64,000 nt of DNA from Marinomonas flavescens (GTDB taxonomy: Bacteria; Pseudomonadota; Gammaproteobacteria; Pseudomonadales; Marinomonadaceae), in the NCBI RefSeq assembly GCF_004352835.1, contig NZ_SJSB01000002.1:186001-250000 (forward strand). The letters are read 5' to 3'. A program made the translations under genes and the position numbers. Of the stretch, positions 53,279 to 62,969 are shown in pieces. The notes below the pieces were generated by a model. The model was not told where the DNA came from, did no database searches, and saw only the letters and a list, made by a program, of their open reading frames with translations. Position 1 is the stretch's first letter, and each line of letters starts with the position of its first letter.

Positions 53279-54310
53279 TTAATGAGTCGAAGGGTAGAAG
53301 TTACGATACCAATCGACAAAACGTTGCATTCCATCTTCTACGCTGGTTTCTGGTTTGAAACCGGTACTTTCTATCAGCTCGTCAATGTCTGCAAAGGTTA
53401 AAGGTACATCACCTGCTTGCATCGGCAAGTGGTTTTCTTTGGCCTTTTTTCCACAGGCGCTTTCAATCGCGTCAATAAAGCGTCGCAGCTCAATGGGTTG
53501 ATTATTGCCAATGTTAAAAATTTTATAAGGTGCCGTCGTGGCGGTAATATCACTTTCCATCGGTGTTGGCACAGTATCGATCACGCGCACAATGCCTTCC
53601 ACAATATCATCAATGTAGGTGAAATCACGTTTCATCTGTCCGTGATTATACACGTCAATGACATTATCTTCGAAGATGGCTTTGACAAATTTATAAGCCG
53701 CCATATCTGGGCGTCCCCAAGGACCGTAGACAGTAAAAAAACGTAGGCCAGTGGTTGGAATGTTATAAAGATGGCTGTAAGAATGTGCCATTAGTTCGTT
53801 GGATTTTTTAGTGGCGGCATAAAGACTGATGGGGTAGTCGACTCGGTCTTCTGTGCTGAAAGGCTGTTTTTTATTCATGCCATAAACAGAGCTAGAAGAC
53901 GCATACACAAGGTGTTTGACCTTGGTTTGACGACAGCCTTCAAGAATATTAGCAAAGCCAACTAAGTTGGAGTCAATATACGCCTGAGGGTTTTCGATTG
54001 AGTAACGCACGCCAGCTTGAGCGGCCAAATTGACTACGGCATCAAATTTTTCATTTTCGAATAGCGTGGACATGGCTTCACGATCTGCTAAATCCATTTT
54101 AATAAAGCGAAAATGATCTTGAGCGTGATGAGACTCACCAAAATGGGCTAAGTCATCTAGGCGAGCCAGCTTTAATGCAGGGTCGTAATAATCGTTGAGA
54201 TTATCAATACCGACAATGTCGTCACCTCGAAGTAAAAGTGGCTTGATTAAACCATGTCCAATAAAGCCCGCTGCACCAGTTACTAATATTTTCACATTAT
54301 CTCTCATCAT
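53279..54310 (-). CDS. UDP-glucuronate 4-epimerase-like enzyme
   Basis: This is a 343-residue short-chain dehydrogenase-type epimerase. The NAD motif VTGAAGFIG is at the N-terminus and the catalytic YAATKK motif lies near residue 150. DNLNDYYDPALKLARL and RFFTVYGPWGRPDMA are typical of UDP-glucuronate 4-epimerases. It is co-transcribed with ugd. The exact start is uncertain: a GTG at 54295, preceded by GAGAGA, would give the standard N-terminus MKILVTGAAG, while the ATG at 54310 adds five residues. No glycosyltransferase genes are in the window. Confidence 0.92.
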   Translation of the reverse strand: MMRDNVKILVTGAAGFIGHGLIKPLLLRGDDIVGIDNLNDYYDPALKLARLDDLAHFGESHHAQDHFRFIKMDLADREAMSTLFENEKFDAVVNLAAQAGVRYSIENPQAYIDSNLVGFANILEGCRQTKVKHLVYASSSSVYGMNKKQPFSTEDRVDYPISLYAATKKSNELMAHSYSHLYNIPTTGLRFFTVYGPWGRPDMAAYKFVKAIFEDNVIDVYNHGQMKRDFTYIDDIVEGIVRVIDTVPTPMESDITATTAPYKIFNIGNNQPIELRRFIDAIESACGKKAKENHLPMQAGDVPLTFADIDELIESTGFKPETSVEDGMQRFVDWYRNFYPSTH

Positions 54311-54480
54311 TTAAAGATCAGTTTATCTTCATATTATAAAGATAGTTTTAGCGATAAAAGGTGAATAGATGATACAAAAAATAGGATATCTGCATTTCCT
54401 AAAATAATTTCTTAACAAAACACAGAGCAGGCACGACAACACAAGCTTGTGTTGTCGCCAAGACGGATAAATATGGCAGG

Positions 54481-55530
54481 CTAGGTATTAGACACTATCT
54501 TGAGAATCTTGATAAAGGCTTCAACGGATTCATTAGACGCAGATTCATGCATGGTATGATATCCCGTGGTTGGAATTTGAATCGTAGTACCATCTACTAA
54601 GCCATTCGAGGCCGCAATAATACGCCCTAATTCAGTACTGCCAATCGATGAGGCTGGTAAACCATTGGCTTCACGTTTGTTATTCTCCGCTTCCGCGTAA
54701 CGGTTTTTGTATAAATAACTCATACCGTGTTGCGTACAGAGGTTCTCAATTAGTTGAGTTGTTTCTTTATTAAAAGTGGCATTGGCGTCTTTTTCACGCA
54801 GCACTAGACGTTGCTTATTTGCCGCTTCAGTGCTGGGAAAAGGACTGGTATCAACAACGAATAAGCGATTGGTTGAACCGCCAAAACGACGAAACCATTC
54901 CAATAAATAACGCCAACTTTTACCTGCTTCTTCTTGTGCGGTAAAAAATGCTGTGCCTTTAAAGCCAAGGCTAAATAAATGGACTAAAGCGGCCGCTGAA
55001 ATAACGTTATCCAGTTGCCCAGCAAGGCGATCTTCTTGAACGTCTAGCTTGTCCTTAAACGCAATGGGCGTACCAGCAACAACGTCTTCTAACCCATCGA
55101 TTTCAAAAATTAAGTTATTGCGAAATTCGCATATGTAAGCGTGCTTGATGACGCCTTTGCCCCGATAAATGCCTGACCAAGGATCATAGGCGTAGACATC
55201 TTCATGGTTAAAACGCTCAGTGATTTTACTCATTAATTCTTCAGAGACAGAATTATTAAGTAAATCGGTACGATTAGCCGAAACAAAGGCCGCGTATTGA
55301 AATTCATTTGGTCCAGTACAAACCAAACCATGACGATCGATGTGTGCTGAAAACATCGCACTCATAGGGTCGCTGCCTTGAGCAACTAATAAGCCTTCGT
55401 ACCAAGTTACCTTAGCGCCACGCTCTTCTAATTCACGCTGCAACACTCGAAAAAAGGAGTGTTCTGCACCGACAACACTGGGTTGCCGTACCAATAATTT
55501 GAGTAAATCAATGAAATCATCACTTAGCAT
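54481..55530 (-). CDS. M42-like zinc aminopeptidase
   Basis: This is a 349-residue cytoplasmic peptidase. The expected metal ligands of the M42 family can be seen in order: MFSAHIDRHG, AGQLDNVIS, FFTAQEEAG (catalytic and metal glutamates), VVDTSPF and the late GYHTMHESA. M42 enzymes form large tetrahedral complexes that trim amino acids from short peptides. It is not adjacent to another peptidase gene. M20 assignment is the alternative; the QEEAG form favours M42. Confidence 0.8.
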   Translation of the reverse strand: MLSDDFIDLLKLLVRQPSVVGAEHSFFRVLQRELEERGAKVTWYEGLLVAQGSDPMSAMFSAHIDRHGLVCTGPNEFQYAAFVSANRTDLLNNSVSEELMSKITERFNHEDVYAYDPWSGIYRGKGVIKHAYICEFRNNLIFEIDGLEDVVAGTPIAFKDKLDVQEDRLAGQLDNVISAAALVHLFSLGFKGTAFFTAQEEAGKSWRYLLEWFRRFGGSTNRLFVVDTSPFPSTEAANKQRLVLREKDANATFNKETTQLIENLCTQHGMSYLYKNRYAEAENNKREANGLPASSIGSTELGRIIAASNGLVDGTTIQIPTTGYHTMHESASNESVEAFIKILKIVSNT

Positions 55531-55770
55531 TAACGGGCTTCTCTATAAGCGGATGTAATCCGTCTGATCATAAAGTTTTTTTGAAAAATTAACATCGAAA
55601 ATGTGACATTGAAACCTTCTTTATAGGGGCTTCAAAGAGACAAAATAAAGAAGGCTTTTAAAAAAGGAAATAAATGCATAACATACTAAATGTTTACACT
55701 ATTCGAATCGGTGTTATCGTTTTATAAAATCGATAATATAACCACTGACTGTCATAATTAGGATTATAAA

Positions 55771-56313
55771 ATGCGAATAAGGAATGTTATTTTGTGTGTT
55801 TTTGTTGCCTTGGTAGGCTGCGCCGGGCAGGTTGATAAAGCACCAGACGCCAACACTATCCACGCGTTTTATATTAAAAAACTCACGGTGAATTTGACCG
55901 AATCCATCGAAGCTATTCCAGGTAGTAAACAGTTTTCCTCTCAAGATAAGCTAAGTAAAGATTTTGCTTATGCCATTCATAAACACCTCATGGAAGAAGG
56001 CATTTATGCTTCGAAACCAGGGCCTCATGTCGGTGATTTGGTGATTACTATTGACTACTTGCGTCGGTATAAAAATGGTGGCCGTGCGTTAAGCCGACCT
56101 TTGATTTCTCATAAAGTGATTGTTTACCAAGGTAATCAAGAAGTGACTCAGCTAGTGCAAAAAAACTACACCCCACTTTATGGTTATTTTAAAGCCGTCT
56201 ATGTAAACATTGAGCGCGCCATTCACCAATGGAATGAAAAAGACGAGCATGTAGACGCCGATAATATTAGTGAATCCTTAGTGGATGATTTAGAAAAAAA
56301 GTTTGATCTTTAG
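55771..56313 (+). CDS. Hypothetical lipoprotein
   Basis: This is a 180-residue protein with a lipoprotein signal peptide ending LVGC (lipid-modified Cys at about residue 17). The mature domain (about 30-180) has an alpha/beta pattern with a conserved-looking LVITIDYLRRYKNGGRALSR region, loosely like small outer-membrane lipoproteins of the DUF4410 kind; this is weak. It lies between a peptidase gene and the glycerol transporter operon and has its own terminator. Function unknown. Confidence 0.75.
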   Translation: MRIRNVILCVFVALVGCAGQVDKAPDANTIHAFYIKKLTVNLTESIEAIPGSKQFSSQDKLSKDFAYAIHKHLMEEGIYASKPGPHVGDLVITIDYLRRYKNGGRALSRPLISHKVIVYQGNQEVTQLVQKNYTPLYGYFKAVYVNIERAIHQWNEKDEHVDADNISESLVDDLEKKFDL

Positions 56314-56352
56314 GGCGTGGAATTAATTTACACAGTGGCTTATTAATGTAAA

Positions 56353-56389
56353 AAAAAGCGCGACGCTTAAATGCAGAATCGCGCTTTTT
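56353..56389. terminator. Bidirectional terminator after the lipoprotein gene
   Basis: AAAAAGCGCGA (56353-56363) and TCGCGCTTTTT (56379-56389) form an 11-bp stem. It also lies downstream of the convergent glpV-like gene. Confidence 0.85.
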
Positions 56390-56440
56390 CAATGAGAGTA
56401 GGGCAGCAACAAACACAGTGTTTATGACTGCTCTAGATGT

Positions 56441-58168
56441 CTATTTTTTCTTCCAAGATTTGAGCAGTTCATCATAAGCCACGGTAACACCCTGAGGTTT
56501 CTCGTTAGCCAATTTTGGTTTTGGTGCACCAGGTTGTGCTAACCAATAGGCTTCGTCACGAGGTTTGTTCAACTTAGGTCCACAGATAGGCTGTACTTTG
56601 GCTCGTTCTAGTCGTGCCATCACCTTATCCTGTGCTGCGGCTAAACCGTTCAAAGCCACTTGAGGTGTAGCTTCACCACTTGCTGCTTGTGAAACATATT
56701 GCCACCAAAGTTGGGCCAGTTTTGGATAATCTGGAACGTTAGTACCGGTTGGACTCCATTCAGTACGAGCAGGACTACGATAAAATTCCACTAGACCACC
56801 TAAGTAGGGAGCAGCATCTGTCATTGCCTGGGAGTTAATATCTGACTCACGAATTGGCGTTAGGCCAACCAACGTTTTCTTCAATGAAACCGTTTTAGAC
56901 GTAGTGAACTGAGCGTATAACCAAGCCGCTAGACGGCGTTTTTCAGGGGTAGACTTCATAAAGGTCCAAGAACCTACGTCTTGATAGCCTTTTTTCATGC
57001 CTTGCTCCCAGTATGGTCCAACAGGAGACGGTGCCATGCGCCATTTTGGCGTACCATCTTCATTGACAACAGGTAGGCCTTTTTTAGTCATATCTGCGGT
57101 AAAAGCGGTATACCAGAAGATTTGTTGTGCCACATTACCTTGAGCAGGAACTGGGCCTGACTCAGAGAAGGTCATACCTTGCGCTTCTGGTGGTGCATAA
57201 CTACGTAACCAATCAACATATTTCTGGGTAGCATAAACCGCGGCAGGGCCGTTCGTTGCGCCACCACGAGAAACACTTGAGCCAACAGGGTGGCAGCTTT
57301 CTACACGGATACCCCATTCGTCCACAGGTAATCCATTTGGTAAGCCTTTATCACCTGCGCCCGCCATAGAGAACCAAGCATCAGTGAAACGCCAGCCAAG
57401 TGATGGATCTTTTTTACCGTAATCCATATGACCATATACACGTTTGCCATCGATATTCTTTACTTTATCCGTGAAGAATTCAGCGATATCTTCATATGCG
57501 GACCAGTTAACGGGGACACCTAAGTCGTAACCATAAATGGATTTGAATTTTGCTTTTAGATCAGGGCGCGCAAACCAATCGGCACGGAACCAATATAGAT
57601 TGGCGAACTGTTGGTCAGGAAGTTGATAAAGTTTTCCATCCGGCCCAGTAGTGAAAGACAGGCCAATGAAATCGTCTAGATCTAAGGTTGGTGAGGTGTA
57701 CGCTTTACCATCACCTTTCATCATGTCAGAAATAGGCACGACTTTACCGTAGCGGAAATGGGTGCCAATCAAATCAGAGTCATTGATATAAGCATCGTAA
57801 ATGTTACGACCAGACTGCATTTGCGTTTGCAGTTTTTCAATGACATCCCCTTCCTGAATTAAATCATGGTGAAGATTGATCCCTGTGATTTCAGTAAAGG
57901 CTTTGGCCAATACTTGGGACTCGTATTCGTGAGTGGTGAGCGTTTCCGACGCCACATTTATGTCCATGCCTCGGAAGCTTTTTGCGGCTTCTGTGAACCA
58001 GTGCATTTCGTCGATCTGTTGCTGTTTGGTGAGTGTTGAGACAGTAAATTCATTGTCTACCCATTTTTCTGCTGCGTCTGAGTATTGATCAGCCAACAGC
58101 GAGGCAGAATGAATCATAACCGCGAAGGGTAAGGCTGCCAGTGCAATTTTTTTCTTATTGTAGTGCAT
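56441..58168 (-). CDS. glpV: Glycerol ABC transporter substrate-binding protein GlpV
   Basis: This is a 575-residue periplasmic binding protein with a signal peptide (MHYNKKKIALAALPFAVMIH, cleavage near LLA). It is longer than usual sugar-binding proteins and ends the order glpS-glpT-glpP-glpQ-glpU-glpV, known from the glycerol importer of Rhizobium leguminosarum. Characteristic stretches include EITGINLHHDLIQEGDVIEK, the GLSFTTGPDGKLYQLPDQQF block and VGPYWEQGMKKGYQDVGSWT. The start at 58168 has TGAGGT six bases upstream; a longer frame reaching into glpU is rejected. Glycerol as substrate is inferred from this conserved set. Confidence 0.88.
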   Translation of the reverse strand: MHYNKKKIALAALPFAVMIHSASLLADQYSDAAEKWVDNEFTVSTLTKQQQIDEMHWFTEAAKSFRGMDINVASETLTTHEYESQVLAKAFTEITGINLHHDLIQEGDVIEKLQTQMQSGRNIYDAYINDSDLIGTHFRYGKVVPISDMMKGDGKAYTSPTLDLDDFIGLSFTTGPDGKLYQLPDQQFANLYWFRADWFARPDLKAKFKSIYGYDLGVPVNWSAYEDIAEFFTDKVKNIDGKRVYGHMDYGKKDPSLGWRFTDAWFSMAGAGDKGLPNGLPVDEWGIRVESCHPVGSSVSRGGATNGPAAVYATQKYVDWLRSYAPPEAQGMTFSESGPVPAQGNVAQQIFWYTAFTADMTKKGLPVVNEDGTPKWRMAPSPVGPYWEQGMKKGYQDVGSWTFMKSTPEKRRLAAWLYAQFTTSKTVSLKKTLVGLTPIRESDINSQAMTDAAPYLGGLVEFYRSPARTEWSPTGTNVPDYPKLAQLWWQYVSQAASGEATPQVALNGLAAAQDKVMARLERAKVQPICGPKLNKPRDEAYWLAQPGAPKPKLANEKPQGVTVAYDELLKSWKKK

Positions 58169-58236
58169 GATGTACCTCAACATAGTTTGATTTTCTAGCG
58201 GCGTCCGTGCCGTATAGTCCTGGTCGTACGAGCGGA

Positions 58237-58509
58237 TTAGCCCCAACGCATTAGGATAATCATCCAAATGACGCAAAGGGCTGTTGCTACCGCAATGTTC
58301 ACATCCGTTAACGCGATGAATGCTAGGTGAATAAAGGCACTGCTAAGCAGGCCAATGAATAAACGATCGCCTCGCGTGGTATCGAGTGGTAAAAAACCTC
58401 GACGCTCCACACAGGGAGAAGCAATTTGCCATGCGGTCATACCTATCAAGATGACCCCAATGCCAATAAAAAAGAGCGCGGTTGGTAGTGTCCAAGACAT
58501 CCAAGCCAT
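58237..58509 (-). CDS. glpU: Small membrane protein GlpU (DUF2160)
   Basis: This is a 90-residue protein with two or three membrane helices (about 8-28, 50-68 and 72-88) and the DUF2160 pattern, including GFLPLDTTRGDRLFIGLLSS. It lies between the second permease and the binding-protein gene, exactly where glpU occurs in the glycerol ABC operon. Its role in transport is not established. Confidence 0.85.
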   Translation of the reverse strand: MAWMSWTLPTALFFIGIGVILIGMTAWQIASPCVERRGFLPLDTTRGDRLFIGLLSSAFIHLAFIALTDVNIAVATALCVIWMIILMRWG

Positions 58510-58520
58510 AATAATTCTCC

Positions 58521-59432
58521 TTACACTCGACCAAGGGCAAAGCCCTTAGCTACATGGTTGCGAACAAAGTAAATGACCAACATACCGGGGATAATGGTTA
58601 GTACACCGGCGGCTGCGAGCAGCCCCCAATCCATCCCTGAGGCGGAGACAGTTCGAGTCATTATGGCTGCAATTGGCTTCGCTTCAACTGAGGTCAAAGT
58701 GCGTGCTAGTAGTAATTCGACCCAAGAAAACATAAAGCAGAAAAACGCCGTTACGCCGATGCCAGAACGAATTAAAGGAATAAAAATACGCACGAAAAAT
58801 TTAGGGAATGTATAGCCATCAATATAGGCTGTTTCATCGATTTCTCGAGGTACGCCGCTCATGAAGCCTTCAAGAATCCACACAGCTAAAGGCACGTTAA
58901 ACAGGCAGTGTGCTAAGGCCACAGCTATGTGTGTATCGAACAAACCAACCGAAGAATACAGTTGAAAGAACGGCAGTAAGAATACCGCGGGTGGTGCCAT
59001 TCGGTTTGATAGTAGCCAGAAAAACATGTGCTTATCGCCGACAAACCGATAACGGCTAAAGGCGTATGCCGCTGGTAAGGCAACCAATAAACTGATCACC
59101 ATGTTCATTCCTACATAAGTAATGGAATTCACATAACCCATGTACCAAGTAGGATCACCAAAAATCTTGGCGTAGTTGTCGAGAGTGAAATGCTCAGGAA
59201 AGAGTGTTAAACCGCTAAGAATTTCTGTATTGGTTTTGAAGGACATATTCACTAGCCAATATATAGGCAGCAAAAGCAGTACTAAATACAGTGTCATACC
59301 GAATCGACGACGTAGAGTGCCATTCTTCGCTTTGTGTTCTGCACGGCTATAAACCGGGGCTTGTGGCGTAGTAGCTGTACCATATAGTCTAGCTGTTGGT
59401 TGTTTTGCGGCTTGTGTAGATGATTGCGTCAT
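58521..59432 (-). CDS. glpQ: Glycerol ABC transporter permease GlpQ
   Basis: This is a 303-residue sugar-type ABC permease with six helices. A hydrophilic N-terminal tail of about 35 residues precedes the first helix (MTLYLVLLLLPIYWLVNMSF). The coupling loop EIDETAYIDGYTFPKFFVRI is clear. It pairs with GlpP. The gap to glpP is 9 bases and to glpU 11 bases. Confidence 0.9.
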   Translation of the reverse strand: MTQSSTQAAKQPTARLYGTATTPQAPVYSRAEHKAKNGTLRRRFGMTLYLVLLLLPIYWLVNMSFKTNTEILSGLTLFPEHFTLDNYAKIFGDPTWYMGYVNSITYVGMNMVISLLVALPAAYAFSRYRFVGDKHMFFWLLSNRMAPPAVFLLPFFQLYSSVGLFDTHIAVALAHCLFNVPLAVWILEGFMSGVPREIDETAYIDGYTFPKFFVRIFIPLIRSGIGVTAFFCFMFSWVELLLARTLTSVEAKPIAAIMTRTVSASGMDWGLLAAAGVLTIIPGMLVIYFVRNHVAKGFALGRV

Positions 59433-59441
59433 GATCCGCTC

Positions 59442-60311
59442 CTATTTGTCTTTTTGATTATTCATGATGGTGGTGTAGAACACCCAACACACCAATAAAA
59501 TAATAAGGAAATACACCAGAGAGAAGGCCGCAGCTGGACCAAGATCAAATTGTCCAATGGCTTGTTGTACCAGCGCTTGGCTTAAGAAAGTGGTTGAACT
59601 ACCAGGGCCGCCACCAGTAAGGACAAAGGGTTCGGTATAAATCATGAACGAGTCCATAAAGCGCAGCAGCACGCCAATAATTAATACACTGGTTAATTTC
59701 GGTAGTTGGATATAGCGGAATACCGCCCAGCGTGATGCTCGATCTATTCGCGCCGCTTGGTAATACATTTCGGGAATAGCGCGTAAGCCGGAATAGCAAA
59801 GTAGTGCTACAAGAGGTGTCCAATGCCAAACGTCCATCAAAACAACTGTAGACCAGGCGTCAATAGGATTGGAGGCATAGTTGTAGTCGACACCAATAAA
59901 ACTCATGAAGGCACCAAATAAGCCAATATCTTCTCTGCCGAAAATTTGCCATATAGTGCCCACAACATTCCAAGGAATTAATAAAGGAAGCGCTACCAAA
60001 ATTAAACATAAAGACGCACTACGGCCTTTTGTTGGCATCATCAGTGCTACGCCAATACCGAGAGGTATCTCGATTAACAGGATAGTGAAAGAGAAGATAA
60101 ATTGACGGATAAGCGCATCGTGCAAGCGACTATCTAGCATGACTTGTTTGAACCATTCCACACCAACAAAGTAGCTGGTATTCTGGTCAAAAATGTCTTG
60201 TACTGAGTAGTTCACTACCGTCATCAGCGGAATAATGGCCGAGAAGGCAACGATGATAAAAACCGGTAAGACGAGAAACCACGCCTTGTTGTTTTCGACT
60301 TTAGTTTGCAT
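59442..60311 (-). CDS. glpP: Glycerol ABC transporter permease GlpP
   Basis: This is a 289-residue sugar-type ABC permease with six helices. The start KAWFLVLPVFIIVAFSAIIP is typical, as is the coupling loop EMYYQAARIDRASRWAVFRY. It overlaps the upstream ATPase gene by 11 bases. With GlpQ it forms the channel of the importer. Confidence 0.9.
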   Translation of the reverse strand: MQTKVENNKAWFLVLPVFIIVAFSAIIPLMTVVNYSVQDIFDQNTSYFVGVEWFKQVMLDSRLHDALIRQFIFSFTILLIEIPLGIGVALMMPTKGRSASLCLILVALPLLIPWNVVGTIWQIFGREDIGLFGAFMSFIGVDYNYASNPIDAWSTVVLMDVWHWTPLVALLCYSGLRAIPEMYYQAARIDRASRWAVFRYIQLPKLTSVLIIGVLLRFMDSFMIYTEPFVLTGGGPGSSTTFLSQALVQQAIGQFDLGPAAAFSLVYFLIILLVCWVFYTTIMNNQKDK

Positions 60312-61455
60312 GTTCTACCTCCTTATGAGCCGAGGTAGATGCTGTCGTACTGGGCTCCACCAAGTACTCGTTCACATACACCTTGGTCCATTGCTCCGGA
60401 AAGCTCACGAAGATTTGCCCAGAAGGCACTTTTTGATCTTCACTAAGGCGAGCTTTCATGGTTTGACCGTTAAAAATAAAAGAGAGAATCTTGTAAGTTC
60501 CTAAGTCTTCTACATAGTCCACTTCGACTTGGTAAGCATCGTCGTTCTTACCATCCCAAACATGAACAAATTCAGGTCGAATACCTAGGGTGACTTTTTC
60601 ACAGCCCATCTTTTTAATTTGTTCCAACATAGTTTCTTGAATGGATATTTCATGTTCACCAAAAATAATGTTGGCGTTATCTTGAGCGTCAATTTGAACT
60701 ACAGCTTCAAAAAAATTCATCCCTGGACTGCCAATGAAATAGCCAACGAATGTGTGCGCAGGGTTCTCAAATAACTCACGAGGAGAGCCGAATTGTACGA
60801 TTTGTCCGTTGTACATTACGGCAATTTTGTCGGCGAAGGTCGAGGCTTCCAGTTGGTCATGGGTGACGTAAACCATGGTGATGTTAAATTGTTCGTGGAT
60901 TTGCTTGAGCTTACGACGTAGTTTCCATTTCAATTGTGGGTCGATCACGGTTAAAGGTTCATCGAATAAAATCGCCGACACGTCATCACGTACCAAACCG
61001 CGGCCCATAGAGACCTTTTGTTTTTGATCGGCGGATAAGCCTTTAGCTTTGCGTTTAAGCTGATCCGACAATTCGAGAATTTCAGCAATTTCATGAACTT
61101 TCGAGGTGACTTTGTGTGCGGGTACACCAATGTTACGTAAAGGAAAAGCTAGATTGTCGAACACCGTCATAGTGTCGTACACCACAGGGAACTGGAAAAC
61201 TTGAGCAATATTTCGCTCTTCTGGTTTTAACTCATTGACGCGTTTTCCGTCGAATAAGACTTCGCCATCTGACGGCTTCAGCAAACCAGAAATAATATTA
61301 AGAAGTGTGGATTTACCACAGCCAGAAGGGCCAAGCAGAGCAAAGGCACCGCCTTGCTCCCAGACGTGAGACATCTCTCGAATAGCATAGTCTTCAGCTT
61401 TGCTTGGGTTCTCGCTGTAACTATGAGCGAGTGCATTGAGTGTGATTTCAGCCAT
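60301..61455 (-). CDS. glpT: Glycerol ABC transporter ATPase GlpT (degenerate signature motif)
   Basis: This is a 384-residue ATPase with a TOBE-type C-terminal domain. Walker A is GPSGCGKST near residue 41, Walker B is AILFDEPLTVID and the switch histidine is present in YVTHDQLEA. The signature motif is LSADQKQK instead of LSGGQ, so this subunit cannot contribute a normal signature to its partner's site. It lies 4 bases after GlpS and pairs with it. The name follows the Rhizobium glpSTPQUV order and is not the glycerol-3-phosphate antiporter of the same symbol. Confidence 0.88.
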   Translation of the reverse strand: MAEITLNALAHSYSENPSKAEDYAIREMSHVWEQGGAFALLGPSGCGKSTLLNIISGLLKPSDGEVLFDGKRVNELKPEERNIAQVFQFPVVYDTMTVFDNLAFPLRNIGVPAHKVTSKVHEIAEILELSDQLKRKAKGLSADQKQKVSMGRGLVRDDVSAILFDEPLTVIDPQLKWKLRRKLKQIHEQFNITMVYVTHDQLEASTFADKIAVMYNGQIVQFGSPRELFENPAHTFVGYFIGSPGMNFFEAVVQIDAQDNANIIFGEHEISIQETMLEQIKKMGCEKVTLGIRPEFVHVWDGKNDDAYQVEVDYVEDLGTYKILSFIFNGQTMKARLSEDQKVPSGQIFVSFPEQWTKVYVNEYLVEPSTTASTSAHKEVEHAN

Positions 61456-61459
61456 GATC

Positions 61460-62545
61460 TTAATCCCTCATTCGCGCTGGTGAATGCACCATCTTGCCTT
61501 GGCTATCGAAGGCATAGAGTTTGTGCGTGGGGAAGTACACCTTGATGTCTTGATCGACTTGATACTCATGTACGCCAGACAAATGGAGCACGAGATCAAA
61601 GTGTGGATTGTGAACGTGTAAGAAGGTTTCGGAGCCACTGATTTCGGCCAAATCGACTTTAACCGGCAGCTCTAGATCGTCGTCTGAATGGGGAACTAAG
61701 CCAATGTGCGAGGCACGCACACCAAACTGATATTGACCTGGGGTCAGCTGTCGCAAATCGCTGTTGAGCTGAAAATGCACCGTTTCATCAAAGGTGACTT
61801 CGTTTTCACTGACCCGCCCCGGAACAACATTGATTGGCGGCTCAGAGAACATTTCTGCCGTAATGATGTCTTTTGGCTGATGGTAAACTTCAGCCGTAGG
61901 CCCCATTTGCAGTAATTTCCCTTCGTGCATAACCGCGGTGTTGCCGCCAAGGGCTAATGCTTCATTGGGTTCTGTGGTGGCGTAGACTGCGATGCAGTTA
62001 CGGGCTTTGAATAACGCTCGTAGTTCTTGGCGTAGTTCTTCGCGTAGTTTGTAATCTAGGTTAACAAGAGGTTCATCAAATAAAATAATTTGCGAGTCTT
62101 TGACGAGTGCACGCGCCATGGCAGTACGTTGTTGTTGACCGCCTGAGAGCTGCAATGGCAAACGATCTAAAAAGGGGTCAATGCGCAGCATTTCTGCGGT
62201 TTCACGAACGCGTTTATCAATTTCGTTTTTGGCTATTTTGGCAAGGCGCAGTGGTGACGCGATATTTTCGTAAACAGAGAGGTTTGGGTAATTGATGAAT
62301 TGCTGATAAACCATAGAAATATTACGCTCACGAACCGCCATACCGGTCACGTCTACGCCATTCATCAGTATTTTTCCTGTGTTGGGTCTATCTAGACCCG
62401 CCATCAATCGCATTAGCGTTGTCTTTCCTGAAAGTGTTCGGCCAAGCAGGACGTTGAAGGAGCCAGGTTCGAGTGTCAGATTGACGTTATCGATCCAAGT
62501 TTCACCGTCAACAACGCGAGACACGTTTTGCAGCGTCAAAGACAT
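61460..62545 (-). CDS. glpS: Glycerol ABC transporter ATPase GlpS (no switch histidine)
   Basis: This is a 361-residue ATPase, the first gene of the operon. Walker A is LGRTLSGKTT near residue 34, the signature is a normal LSGGQQQR and Walker B is IILFDEPLVNLD. The switch-loop histidine is missing: the usual VTHDQ is ATTEPNE here. Together with the altered signature of GlpT this predicts one complete and one degenerate ATP site in the heterodimer. A TOBE-type domain follows. A possible sigma-54 promoter lies about 150 bases upstream. Confidence 0.88.
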   Translation of the reverse strand: MSLTLQNVSRVVDGETWIDNVNLTLEPGSFNVLLGRTLSGKTTLMRLMAGLDRPNTGKILMNGVDVTGMAVRERNISMVYQQFINYPNLSVYENIASPLRLAKIAKNEIDKRVRETAEMLRIDPFLDRLPLQLSGGQQQRTAMARALVKDSQIILFDEPLVNLDYKLREELRQELRALFKARNCIAVYATTEPNEALALGGNTAVMHEGKLLQMGPTAEVYHQPKDIITAEMFSEPPINVVPGRVSENEVTFDETVHFQLNSDLRQLTPGQYQFGVRASHIGLVPHSDDDLELPVKVDLAEISGSETFLHVHNPHFDLVLHLSGVHEYQVDQDIKVYFPTHKLYAFDSQGKMVHSPARMRD

Positions 62546-62692
62546 TGTGAGTACCCTTTTTTGTTATTGTTGTTGTCGTGCATTTTTCTTTTGTGATGAG
62601 ATAGCTTGCTGAAATAAGTTGACGATTAAGGTGTCCACTCAGTGTTTAAGTGAACAAGTGCAGAATCGAACATCGCATCACGCTTACAGTCT

Positions 62693-62708
62693 TACAAATC
62701 CCATGCCA
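62693..62708 (-). promoter_or_regulatory. Candidate sigma-54 promoter for glpS
   Basis: On the minus strand TGGCAT, five bases, then TTGTA resembles the TGGCAC-N5-TTGCA consensus. The GG and the G of the -12 element have the right spacing, but the last C of the -12 dinucleotide is T. It would start transcription about 140 bases before glpS. Confidence 0.35.
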
Positions 62709-62823
62709 GCACCAAGAAACTAAATTGTTTTGTTTTTATCTATTTGAATTTTAAGGATTTTATTTTTTTATATGATTAGGTATTTGATTTTTTGTTATGA
62801 AATATAACTGTTCATAAGCGTTC

Positions 62824-62859
62824 AAAGTGTTTACAGTGGATTGAAACAATGAACACTTT
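62824..62859. promoter_or_regulatory. Inverted repeat, possible activator binding site
   Basis: AAAGTGTT (62824-62831) is an exact inverted copy of AACACTTT (62852-62859), centres 28 bases apart. It lies about 120-150 bases upstream of the candidate -24/-12 promoter, the usual place for a sigma-54 enhancer site. Confidence 0.4.
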
Positions 62860-62969
62860 ATGCACATTAGATACAAAAAATATAACAACGACTCTGTGCA
62901 AAATAAAAGTGTCTGTCTAGGCAAATGGATGGCTTATTGCTGTTTCGCCTGAATACTTTGGAGCCATGA

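Larger units (their letters stand above)
62546..62969. other. Divergent control region between glpS and the sigma-54 activator
   Basis: This 424-bp AT-rich stretch has no gene. It holds a candidate -24/-12 promoter facing glpS and an inverted repeat that could be an activator site, both listed separately. Confidence 0.6.

Noticed and set aside
58169-58276. Longer glpV reading frame reaching into glpU
   Set aside because: A proper signal peptide and a ribosome-binding site mark the start at 58168.
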